Assembly: GCA_963575745.1 (NCBI GenBank)
Contig: CAUYUJ010020718.1
Span: forward strand, 87,652 to 151,651
Source: Prorocentrum cordatum
Taxonomy: Eukaryota > Sar > Dinophyceae > Prorocentrales > Prorocentraceae
DNA: 64,000 nucleotides
Direction: 5' to 3'
The position numbers and the translations under genes are program-made. How positions within the stretch are numbered: position 1 is the stretch's first letter; every line of letters starts with the position of its first letter. A model generated the notes under the pieces. It saw only the letters and a program-made list of their open reading frames with translations. It was not told the origin of the DNA and did not search any database. Below are positions 31,944 through 42,638 of this stretch, one piece after another.

Positions 31944-34900
31944 ACTGGGCGCCGGCGGTAAACCGTCAACTTCCTTACCGCTGGGGGACTCGTAGAGCTT
32001 CCTGACAATATATAATGTGAAACAACAATGCAGAGAACGAATAGTTTTTCAGCCCAAGCGCGTTCAGACCTCTCGATGCAACAGGCGAACGCCCCCGATA
32101 CTTCTGGATTGCCTTCTTTGCGAGCTCTGCAGCTCTCCTACAGCCCGAGTTACGTGCGTAAATCGACAGCACCTCAAGATGATTCTAGCAAAACGAATAG
32201 TTTGGCAATCCAGCTCGAGTATCAAACCGAGTTCAGACCTCTGAATGCGACAGGCGGACGCGTCTGATGTCTGCGAATCGACTCCTGTGCTTATCAGCCC
32301 TGCAGCCCCCCTACAGCCCGAGTTAAGTGCAGAAAACCGACAGCACCTCTCAGGATGACTCGAACAATACGAATAGTTTCGCGGACTTAGTTCGGGCAGC
32401 AGACAGAGTTCGGAGCTCTGAATTCGACAGGCGGACGCGCCTGATGTCTTCAAATCGATTAACATGTCCACTAGCTCTGTAGCCCCCCCCCCCCCCAGCT
32501 CGAGTTGAGTGCAGAAAACCGAGAGCACTTCTCAAGATGACTCGAACAATACGAATAGTTTCGCGATTCGAGATCGGGCAGCAGACCGAGTTCAGAGCTC
32601 TGGATTCAACAGACAAATGAGACTGATAATTCTCGATCGGTTTCTGTAAGTATCAGCTCTTTAGCTGTCCTATAGCTCGAGTTAAGTACAGAAAACTGAG
32701 AGCGTCTGTCAAGATGACTCGAATAATACGGATAGGTTTGCGGACCTAGCTCGGCTAGCAGACCGAGTTCAGACCTCTAGATTTAATAGGCGAGCGCGCC
32801 TGATTATTCTCGATCGATTAGCTGTGCTTACCAGCTCTATGTTCAGAAAACCGTCATCGCGTGTCAAGATGACTTTAAACGGCCGATCCCGCCTGCCTGC
32901 TTTTTGACAGTAAAAGATACCGATCGAGCTGAGATCAAGATGGCCAGCGGAAATAAGATCGAATACTGGGCGCCGGCGGTAAACCGTCAACCTTTGTTAC
33001 CGCCGGGGGACTCGTAGAGCTTCCTGACAACATATAATGTCGAAAAAAATACACAGAAAAAATAGTTTTTCAGCCCAAGCAATTTCAGACCTCTTGGATG
33101 AAACAGCCGAACGCCCCCGATGCTTCTGGATTGTCTTCTGTACGAGCTCTGTAGCTCTCCTACAGCCCGAGTTACATGCGTAAATCGACAGCACCTCTCA
33201 AGATGACTCGAACAATACGAAAATTGGCAAACCTAGCTCGAGTATCAGACCGAGTTCAGACCTCTGCATGCGACAGGCGGACGCGTCTGATATCTCTGAA
33301 TCGATTCCTGTGATTACCAGCCCTGCAGCCCCCCCTGCAGCCCGAGTTAAGTACAGGAAACCGGCAGCACCTCTCAGGATGACTCGAACAATACGAATAG
33401 TTTCGCGGACCTAGTTCGGGCAGCAGACAGAGTTCGAAGCTCTGAATTCGAAAGGCGGACGCGTCTGATGTCTCTGAATCAATTCCTGTGATTACCAGCC
33501 CTGCAGCCCCCCCTACAGCCCGAGTTAAGTACAGGAAACCGGCAGCACCTGACTCGAACAATACGAATAGTTTCGCGGACCTCGTTCGGGCAGCAGACAG
33601 AGTTCGGAGCTCTGAATTCGAAAGGCGGACGCGCCTGAAGTCTCCGAATCGATTCCAGTAATTACCAGCCATGCAGCCCCCCTACAGCCCGAGTTAAGTG
33701 TAGAGAACCGACAGCATCTCTCAAGATGACTCGAACAATACGAACAGTTTCGCGATTCTAGCTCGGGCAGCAGACCGAGTTCAGAGCTCTGCATTCAACA
33801 GACAACGGCCACCAATGATTCTGAATCAGATTCTGTACGTGTCAGCTCTGTAGCTGTCCTTTAACTCGAGTTAAGTACAGAAAACCGAGAGCGTCTGTCA
33901 AGATGACTCGAATAATACGAATAGGTTTGCGGGCCTAGCTCGGCTAGCAGACCGAGTTCAGACCTCTGGGTTCAACAGGCGAACGCGCCTGATCATTCTG
34001 AATCGATTAGCTGTGCTTGTCAGCTCTGTTGCTGTCCTGAAGCTCGAGTTATCTTGAGAAAACCGTCACCGCGTGACACGATGACCCAAAACGGGCGATC
34101 CCGCCCGTGTGCTTTTTGGCAGTAAAAGGTACCCGATCGAGCTGAGATCAAGACGGCGAGCGGGAATCAGATCGAGTATCACGGGAAAAAGTACTAGAGC
34201 TCTAACGAATGGTTGAATTTCGAGAACAAAACTGGGCGCCGGCGGTAAACCGTCAACCTTTGTTTTTTGCCTTTTGCGATCTGTCTAACGGCTGCCAAAA
34301 GCAGCCACAGGTCGTTTCTTAAGCCTAACCCTACGGGCGAAGTTACGGGTTACACTAAAGATGGCCTCGTAGAGGCTCGATAAAGCTTCGAATTCAGTGT
34401 TCATGGCAGAACATTGGGGGGGAAGGCCAAACGCCTTCGATTTGATCAGCACCCATTGTGGTCTATCCAGACAGGCAAAGCTCCCATATATTGAATGAGA
34501 TGCCGATGCTTTGATCAATCCCTCCAGCCACCAGCCTGCTCCTGCTTTATCCTTATCGACTCCACCGTCGAAAGCGCCCCGAAGGGCATAAAGGTCATAC
34601 TCCTGTAGCTCGTGTGTCCTATCATACTCTATATCTCTGACGGGGGACTCGTACAGCTTCCTGACAACATATAATGTCGAAGAAAATTACACAGAAAAAT
34701 AGTTTTTCAGCCCAAGCAATTTCAAGACCTCTCGGATGCAACAGCCGAACGCCCCCGATGCTCCTGGATTGTCTTCTGCACGAGCTCTGTAGCTCTCCTA
34801 CAGCCCGAGTTACGTGCGTAAATCGACAGCACCTCTCAAGATGACTCGAACAATACGAATGTTTGGCAAACCTAGCTCGAGTATCAGACCGAGTTCAGAC

Positions 34901-36049
34901 CTCTGCATGCGACAGGCGGACGCGTCTGATGTCTCTGAATCGATTCCTGTGATTACCAGCCCCGCAGCCCCCCCCCCCCCCCTACAGCCCGAGTTAAGTG
35001 CAGGAAACCGACAGCACCTCTTAGGATGACTCGGACAATACGAATAGTTTTGCGGACCTAGTTCGGGCAGCAGACAGTTCGCAGCTCTGGATTCGAAAGG
35101 CGGACGCGCCTGATGTCTCCGAATCGATTCCAGTGATTACCAGCCATGCAGCCCCCCTACAGCCCGAGTTAAGTGCAGAGCACAGAGAGCATCTCTCAAG
35201 ATGACTCGAGCAATACGAATAGTTTCGCGATTCTAGATCGAGCAGCAGACCGAGTTCAGAGCTCTGCATTCAACAGACAACGGCCACTGATGATTCTGAA
35301 TCAGCTTCTGTACGTATCAGCTCTCTAGCTGTCCTGTAGCTCGAGTTAAGTACAGAAAACGGAGAGTGTCTGTCAAGATGACTCGAATAATACGAATAGG
35401 TTTGCGGACCTAGCTCGGCTAGCAGACCGAGTTCAGACCTCTGGCTTCAACAGGCGAACGCGCCTGATCATTCTGAATCGATAGCTGTGCTTGTCAGCTC
35501 TGTTGCTGTCCTGAAGCTCGAGTTTTCTTGAGAAAACCGTCACCGAGTATCAAGATGACTCGAAATGGCTGATCCCGCCCGTGTGCTTTTTGGCAGTAAA
35601 AGGTACCCGATCGAGCTGAGATCAAGATGGCGAGCGGGAATGAGATCGAATATCACGGGAAAAAATACTAGAGCTCTAACGAATGGTTGAATTTCGAAAA
35701 CAAAATTTTCAACCGACCAAAAGTCAGCAAAAGTTCCGTCGAGATTTTTCTTGCCAACTAGCTCTCCAGCGCCCCGGAATTGCTCTTAAGCTTCCAGCAA
35801 CAACTTGCTAAGAGAAGCTCTACGAGTTATTTTGAACCGACCAAAAGTCAGCAAAAGTTCCGTTGAGATTTTTCTTGCCAACAAGCTCTCCAGCGCCCCG
35901 GAATTACTCTTAAGCTTCGAGCAATAACTTGATACGGGAGCTCTACGAGTTATTATGGGAAGAAAAACTAGAGCTCTAACGAATGGTTGAATTTCGAGAA
36001 CAAAATGGTAGTGTCCAAAACTGGAACCGGCGGTAAACCGTCAACCAGG
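31944..36049 (-). repeat. satellite array of F1 units
   Basis: Three F1 units begin (3' ends on the minus strand) at 31944, at about 32965 and at 34231, with stem-loops 31952-31984, 32973-33006 and a split one (34239-34265, resuming at 34641). A left half stem-loop at 36027-36049 closes the block. Each unit has the head GACTCGTAGAGCTTCCTGAC, four to five ~178-base monomers containing GCAGACCGAGTTCAGA, and a tail with GATCGAGCTGAGATCAAGATGGCGAGCGGG. Duplicated tails ending CTCTACGAGTT occur at 35832 and 35953. Short open frames are satellite translations, not genes. Confidence 0.85.
34266..34640 (-). mobile_element. LINE D: 5'-truncated 3' end inserted in a hairpin
   Basis: The minus strand reads ELQEYDLYALRGAFDGGVDKDKAGAGWWLEG..., then FGLPPQCSAMNTEFEALSSLYEAI, ending at TAG 34285-34287 and followed by a short A-rich tail (GCAAAAGGCAAAAAAC). 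This is the last part of the same RNase H-like domain as in LINEs A-C, from a fourth, diverged family. The insertion lies inside the loop/right arm of an F1 stem-loop. The left arm is intact at 34239, and the right side resumes at CGGGGGACTCG after loss of about five bases. Confidence 0.85.
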
Positions 36050-37070
36050 TTTGTTTGTTTGTTTGGACTCGCGTTCCCAGCTGAGTGCAGCTGGGCGAGG
36101 ACCGGTCCCGCAGAAGCACACGGGCAGCGCTGAGCAGCGCTTCGGCTGCCGACAATTCACATTCTGTGACTGTAGCTCCTTCGAGGAGCCACGCGGCCTC
36201 GGCCACATCCCTCCAAACGAGGGGCACGGCACTAGAAACAGCAAATTCATGCCCAGCAGGGAAGGGGCCCACGGTTCTCGCGGAAGCGATGCCTATCTCA
36301 CTGGGATTGCACTGAGTATTGATTAAGCCGATCTGAAGCCAGAAACCACATCCTGATCCTTGCTGGTCAACCCCGCCATCAAAGCCTCCCCTGATAGCGA
36401 ACGGTAATAGATAAGTTTCGAATGGATATAGATAACAATGAGTTCTGTAGAATGTGCGGCCACATCTGGCCTCATGCGTCAATTCATCCGCTCGTGTATT
36501 GTCCTCCCTGAATTCATGTCTCCATATCTCACGTCCCAAGGCAGCAGGCCTCAGATTGAAACACGCAGCGAGCTCAAAGGTACAATCAATCATGGCAGCT
36601 GTCCTCTTGCAGCAGCCACGATTCTCACATCTCCATTTCCCCTGTAGCCAGGAGCAGATAAGTAATGAGTCACCCTTGAACTCAGCAGCAAAACCCTCTG
36701 AGGATATATCCCACACAGTCGCACGTTCCTGGATCATAGCATAACGTATTGCAAGCTTGGCGGACTCTTTTGGGTCGTACTTGGGGTGCAGAGGGTTGGT
36801 CGCGATGTCGACCGCCTCAGCATCGGCCTTCTCTCGAGCCTCAGGGGAGCCTCGAGGTCCATTAGGAGAGCCCTTCCAAGACACCACAAAGTAATCATAG
36901 ACCTTAGTTTTGTTGTATTGTGTAAGGAGTTGCTTCCATACCTCCAAGAACTGAACCCAATCGCCCCGTACAGACTCCCACCACTTTTCCCCAAAGAACT
37001 GAATGTAGGGAAACTGCCAAGACCGACCGCCCACAGACACAGGGCCTCCACGAAGCCGCTTGCCCGACAG
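36050..37070 (-). pseudogene. LINE C 3'-end fragment, upstream copy
   Basis: About 1 kb, nearly identical to 37204-38217. It reads from SVGGRSWQFPYIQFFGEKWWESVRGDW through FKGDSLLICSWLQGKW, HEFREDNTRADELTHEA, AIRGGFDGGVDQQGSGCGFWLQIG and TVTECELSAAEALL, ending in a (CAAA)3-4 tail at 36050-36064 placed directly against the half hairpin AACCGTCAACCAGG. Unlike the downstream copy, it has the uninterrupted LINTQCNPSE reading. No stop codon occurs before the tail. A truncated, non-autonomous fragment. Confidence 0.88.
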
Positions 37071-37203
37071 CTTCGTTAGGCGCTAGCCGCTTGCCTCCAC
37101 GAAGCCGCTAGCCGCTTGCCTCCACAGGGCCTCCACAGTTGCCCGACAGCTCCACAGGGCCTCCACGAAGCCGCTAGCCGCTTGCCTCCACAGGGCCTCA
37201 ACC
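37071..37203 (-). repeat. scrambled junction of short repeats
   Basis: About 130 bases made of shuffled copies of GCCTCCACGAAGCCGCTT, GCCCGACAG and CCTCCACAGGG, all derived from the LINE C sequence present at the 5' edge of the duplicated fragment (compare 38190-38220). It ends with CTCAACCAGG, the hairpin-loop sequence that also precedes the upstream copy. Confidence 0.75.
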
Positions 37204-37222
37204 AGGTTTGTTTGTTTGTTTG

Positions 37223-40200
37223 GACTCGCGTTCCCAGCTGGGTGCAGCTGGGCGAGGACCGGTCCCGCAGCAACACACGGGCAGCGCTGAGCAGCGCTTC
37301 GGCTGCCGACAATTCACACTCTGTGACTGTAGCTCCTTCGAGGAGCCACGCGGCCTCGGCCACATCCCTCCAAACGAGGGGCACGGCACTAGAAACAGCA
37401 AACTCATGCCCAGCAGGGAAGGGGCCCACGGTTCTCGCGGAAGCGATTCCTATCTCACTGGGATTGCACTGAGTATTAAGCCGATCTGAAGCCAGAAACC
37501 ACATCCTGATCCTTGCTGGTCAACCCCGCCATCAAAGCCTCCCCTGATAGCGAACGGTACGAGATAAGTTTCGAATGGATATAGAGAACGATGAGTTCTG
37601 TAGAATGTGCGGCCATATCTGGCCTCATGCGTCAATTCATCCGCTCGTGTATTGTCCTCCCTGAATTCGTGTCTCCATATCTCACGTCCCAAGGCAGCAG
37701 GCCTCAGATTGAAACACGCGGCGAGCTCAAAGGTACAATCAATCATGGCAGCTGTCCTCTTGCAGTAGCCACGATTCTCACATCTCCATTTGCCCTGGAG
37801 CCAGGAGCAGATAAGTAGTGAGTCACCCTTGAACTCAGCAGCAAAACCCTCTGACGATATATCCCACACAGTCGCACGCTCCTGGATCATCGCATAACGT
37901 ATTGCAAGCTTGGCGGACTCTTTGGGGTCATACTTGGGGTGCAGAGGGTTGGTCGCGGTGTCGACCATCTCAGTATCGGCCTTCTCTCGAGCCTCAGGGG
38001 AGACTCGAGGTCCATTAGGAGAGCCCTTCCAAGACACCACAAAGTAATCATAGACCTTAGATTTGTTGTATTGTATAAGGAGTTGCTTCCATACCTCCAA
38101 GAATTGAACCCAATCACCCCGTACAGACTCCCACCACTTTTCCCCAAAGAACTGAATGTATGGGAACTGCCAAGACCGCCCGCCCACAGACACAGGGCCT
38201 CCACGAAGCCGTTTGCCCGAACTAGATAAGGCCCTGTTGCCGTGTTGTCGTAGAACCTCTGTTATTGTATCGCGAGCCGTGATCCAGCCCACATTGTACA
38301 TCATAAGTGCACGTCGGGAGTCGCGAAAGGCCCTCCTCCCTCTTGAGACGGCAAGTGGCTTGTCTCTGAGAGCTTGGGCTGCTCCCTCTCCAGAGGGCAT
38401 CGGCTGTGAGCGGGCAATGGAACAGGCGACCTGCGTGCATAGATCCTCCAGGCGTCTCTCCATATCCGTAATCCTCCCCTCCACCTCCATCATAGTCGTA
38501 GCAGGAACATCCTCCCCCCGTCCCTCCGTAAAGCGAACACGTTTAGCACGTTGAGTCGTTGATCCCTCCACCTCAACCTCCGTCCTTGCCGTCCTGTCCT
38601 CCTCCAAAGATAGTATATATTGCCTCGTGGAGCGCATCATGCCCCAGCTCTTCCAGCACAGCATCTGCACAGCCGATGGGAAACCCCCATCGCAGAAGAT
38701 TGTCCTGACTCGTGTCAGTGCAGCTGGCCGCCATACCTCCCACCCCACATCTCCTGGCGTCCTCCTCCCTGACATTCTCAGAAGACACATACCCTCGAAC
38801 GCATGGATAACCCTCACACACTCACTGTCAATCGTGATGGCCTCTGCTGCATATAAAAGGCGGCTCTGCACAGTCGATTGATATCGACGAAACTTCTTCA
38901 CCAGAGGCAACGCCCTGCACGTAAAATACTGCACCTGCGCAAAGAACGCCCGTCGGGCCTGCTGGACGCGCTCCTGCACATCCGCGTGGATAGCAGTGAA
39001 ACTTCTGGGAATCTGATACCCAGCACATTCAAACTCTCAACATGCTTGAAAGGTACAATCCGCGAGCCAATCTGAACCGTGACCGTATCTGTGTACTGAG
39101 TACCACACACCATCATTTCTAAACTCTCCTCCTTCCACTCCATCCCCCAACTCCTGAGAGCAGTAGTGAAGGCAGTGGCTGCTACCTGCGCCTCCGATGC
39201 TGACTTGGCGGCCAGAAAAATATTGTCGGCCCAGAGAGCATGATTCCATCGTGCATACCGGCAGTGATCATCATGGCATGGCATCTCGACTCCGACACCG
39301 CGCTGGTCCAGGCGAGCAATCACATCCCGCCACATAGCAATAGTGACAATAGTAACCGCGATAGGTGATTCGGTACCCCCAGTGCGGAGTGACCTGTCCC
39401 ATTGCACATTTGGGATTGTCACTCCTTCAAACAGCACCGTGCATGAGGTAGATGAGAGAGGCTCCAATAACGCATACTGTAACCGTGCACTGATCCCCAG
39501 GGCCGTCATCGCTCTCGAGACTGTCGGCAGCGTCACAGCATCGAACGCCCGCTCGATGTCACAGCTGAGGAGCCACGCCGGTTGATCTCGCCCCCATGTG
39601 GAAGCATGCTGTGCAATACATTTCATGGCCGATGAAATCTCCCAGCAGCGCCGTCCGCTGGTAAAACCGTAGATCGCCATATCACTCATGAAGGGTTCCA
39701 CATCTTTCCAGTAAAATCGTCACGCACGTGAGATACCACTTGGCCAAGGTATTTCCAACAAGCAGGTTCCTTGTTTGTCGCAATGTTTCCAGTTTACTCG
39801 TTTTCGGCATAAGTGTAAGGTATACTTCCTGCCATTCCCTTGGCGTCGGGCGAAGCCCGTTGAATATATCAGAGAAAACCTTACCAATAGAACGCACTGA
39901 CCTCCACGAAAGAGATTTGAGAAGTTCAACCGAGATGCCGTCGGGCCCACAGGCCCGTCCTGTTCGGAGCCTGCGCCGAGCCTGCAGAATAGTAGAGTAT
40001 GTAATCGTAAGTGCGTTGTCCGAAGAGGCTGTTGATTGAGATGCATGGCGACGCAGTGTGGACACAAGCTCCCGATTGCGGGCTCTGGAGTCATCACAAG
40101 TCATACTCTGCACAGCATATCGCTCCACCTCCTCCGCCCATAGTTCCCTGTCCTCCGTCATCATAGTCGTAGGCCCCACATCCCCTCCCCCAGTGTCCGT

Positions 40201-41460
40201 CACCCTCAACTCCGTCACACGCGTCCTCCTCCCCTTCCTAGATGGTAGTGCCTCCCACTCCACCTTCCGTCGGCGATATTCCCGCGCCAGCGGTCTGATG
40301 CGACGTCGAAGGTCTCGAGCCAACGCTCTGTCCTTCCTAGCACGTGCCTCTCTGAGTTGTACCTCCAGCTCGGCATGTTGAGGAGTCCTACTTGGTGGGA
40401 GCCCTCTGGAGTACCTGGGGGCCCTCACCGTGAGGAGTGGTAACGCATGTCCAGCGATCGTTCCAGAAATACGTTGTGGGGGCACCGTCGGGATCTGCAC
40501 GTCCGCCAGGACCTGGAATTGGGCCTCCTCCCGATACGATTGGAACTCTTTGTGGCTTGTGTGGTGGCTTGGGGGGCCTTGATATTTCGTGACCTGAGGG
40601 TTCTGCATCTGGAACTCGGCGTAGACACAGGCGTGATCCGAGAAGTTGGTAGTCGGGGTCTCTGGGATCCAATCCGTTCGGCATTCAACCAAGTCACCCT
40701 CCCAGGATTGTGGGACATGAGATAGTCAAGCACTTTTGGCGCAATAGTCTTCGCCCCAGACTTGCGTCGAGCATTGTTCGCACGATGCACGAAGGTCGGC
40801 TGCCGAGAGTACGGCGAGCCAAGGGAATTGACTGCCAGCAAGCGCATCCGACATAGCCACTCCTGCAGCTGGGATCGCCACATGTCCTCCTCCCACCGTC
40901 TATCCTCCGTATCATTCCCATATCCCCTCCCGTCGAGAATCTGCACAGCACCTCCAGTCACCGTGCCTCCTGAACAGGTGATGTCGGGCGCAAGCTCAAC
41001 ATTAAAATCCCCTGCAATCACAATCTCACATGTGTATCTGCACTCCTCCTTCCACCTCCGATAAGTTGTTTCGATTGTTTTCAGCATCTCAAAAGCCACC
41101 TCCAATGAACGATTCTCCGATCTATTCGGAAAGTACGCAGAGACAAGAAAGATACACGGATGACGCAAGCACACAATAGCAAAACGAGAATGATTGTTCC
41201 AAGAACGAACTATGTTGTGACAAGACTTCCCCCTCAAAGCTATGGAAGCCTTCCTGTCACTTGAGTAAACTAGGTGCCAGCCAAGCAGCTGAATTGAATT
41301 GGACGGTAAGTGTTCACACTCCTGTAAACAGAACTCTTCACAGCCGTGAGAAAGAAGTGCCCTCATGCAAGCAAATCCCCGATCTGCTGTAGCCCCTTGT
41401 TTCATAAGATTCTGGGTGCCTAGCCTATGCTGGGCTGTGGGGCCACCAGCCCGACTGGCA
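37223..41460 (-). pseudogene. LINE C ORF2: EEP endonuclease-RT-RNase H-like
   Basis: EN: EFCLQECEHL, VSAYFPNRSEN, IVIAGDFNVELAPD, KVLDYLMSHNP, then after a frame change near 40700 TTNFSDHACVYAEF. RT: ACGPDGISVELLKSLSWRS, LTLMPKTSKLETLRQTRNLLVGNTLAKWY, motif A LLSCDIERAFDAVTL, motif B RSLRTGGTESPIAV and motif C NHALWADNIFLAAKS. Then WQFPYIQFFGEKWWES and the permuted RNase H-like halves FKGDSLLICSW...REDNTRADELTHEA and AIRGGFDGGVDQQGSGCGFW. Frame changes occur near 40700, 39690, 38970 and 37480. The last is a 4-base deletion relative to the 36050-37070 copy. The EN active-site motifs are intact, so decay is recent to moderate. Confidence 0.88.
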
Positions 41461-41471
41461 CCTCTGCACCG

Positions 41472-42538
41472 TCACACCCTGCCGGCAAGACTCGCAACAA
41501 ATGTGTCGTATGTAGTCGTCACACCGCTGCGCATAAGTACACCCTCCCAGATCTCGCGGTCCACTGCCCACCCCGTATTGATACGAAAGGATGCCAGTTC
41601 CACAGGTCGATGCTGAGGATCCTGCGGCTTGGTCCACATTGTGCTCCGTCCGTTGGGTCCCGATCCTGTCTCCCCCCTGATCTCCATGGCCTCACTGTTG
41701 GTACACTCGCGGTATGTCCCGTAGAAGCGTCCCACAGCTCCGATATGATCACGCTTCCATGGTGGAGCTTCTATACGTACGCGGACCCGACTGGGTCGTT
41801 GTAACTTGCCCTGGAACATGCTGTCATAGTCTGGAGGTGACCTCGAAACCTGAGCCGCATTCCTCTGGGGATTCGGAGTTAAAGCATCATCAAAAGCACG
41901 CTTCACGTTGTATAGTATCGAAGAGTCGGTTCCTACAAAGAATTTGATTTTGATCGTACTCAACATCATTCTACTTCCATTCATACGTAATGTGCCCTCG
42001 TAATCGATCCTAGCTTCATCCTCTGCAGCGATGGCCGTTTTCAAATTAGTGATGAATTGTGCAGCGTCCGTGTCTCTCATCATACTGGCCGAACGTGCAA
42101 CCGCTGCCCCGCTCCAGTCAGTCCAGCCTGTGAGCTCCACATAGCTGGGATTGAAGCTGGATGGTCCCGAGAGTCCTGGTGGGCCTCCTCCATAGGAAGG
42201 TGCCGTGGTCGAGGCAGCACCTGATATCACACTGGGGTTCTTCTTGAGATCCTGCATTTGTCGTTCCAAGTTGCTCATCCTGATGTCGGAGGCCTCCTGA
42301 CGGTTCGAGATGCTCTGAATATCGGCCCTAATTTCGACGTTTTCTTGTTGCCTAACTATGCTCTCGAGTACGTTGAGCTCCGCGAAGGCCTTGAACCAGG
42401 ATGGGGCCTCGTCCGAGACCACACTGAGTTTCTTTCGCTTCTCCTCGAGTTCCCCCAAGAGTGCCTCCTGAGGACCATTGACACGATGTTTGACATTTCG
42501 TTGGGCGTCGTCGCTAACACCCTGCATACCCTGACGCT
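41472..42538 (-). CDS. LINE C ORF1 protein (5' end in gap)
   Basis: Open from the N gap; the first ATG is at 42527, giving 351 residues. Residues 1-110 are coiled-coil-like (EALLGELEEKRKKLSVVS, LNVLESIVRQQENVEIRADIQSISNRQEASDIRMSNLERQMQDLKK). A Ser/Gly/Pro linker follows, then FNPSYVELTGWTDWSGAAVARSASM, and a C-terminal block RVRIEAPPWKRDHIGAVGRF...GWAVDREIW matching LINE A and B ORF1. It ends 66 bases before the first ATG of the endonuclease frame. The assignment to ORF1 rests on position and the shared C-terminal block. Confidence 0.72.
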
Positions 42539-42638
42539 NNNNNNNNNNNNNNNNNNNNNNNNNNNNNNNNNNNNNNNNNNNNNNNNNNNNNNNNNNNNNN
42601 NNNNNNNNNNNNNNNNNNNNNNNNNNNNNNNNNNNNNN
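42539..42638. other. assembly gap (100 N)
   Basis: Exactly 100 N, the conventional scaffold gap of unknown size. It separates the 5' part of LINE C from satellite DNA, so the junction cannot be interpreted. Confidence 0.99.

Larger units (their letters stand above)
37204..42538 (-). mobile_element. LINE C: long but decayed non-LTR retrotransposon
   Basis: Minus strand: ORF1 (42538-41472, cut by the assembly gap), then ORF2 with endonuclease, RT and RNase H-like parts broken by at least four frame changes. It ends in a (CAAA)n tail at 37204-37222. The 5' end is lost in the N gap, so its length and 5' junction are unknown. Confidence 0.87.

Noticed and set aside
32000-35300. Many 60-150 residue frames in the satellite with similar sequences (SELGLLPEL..., RNYSYCSSH...)
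   Set aside because: They recur with the monomer period and on the non-unit strand as simple translations of the satellite; no independent coding evidence.
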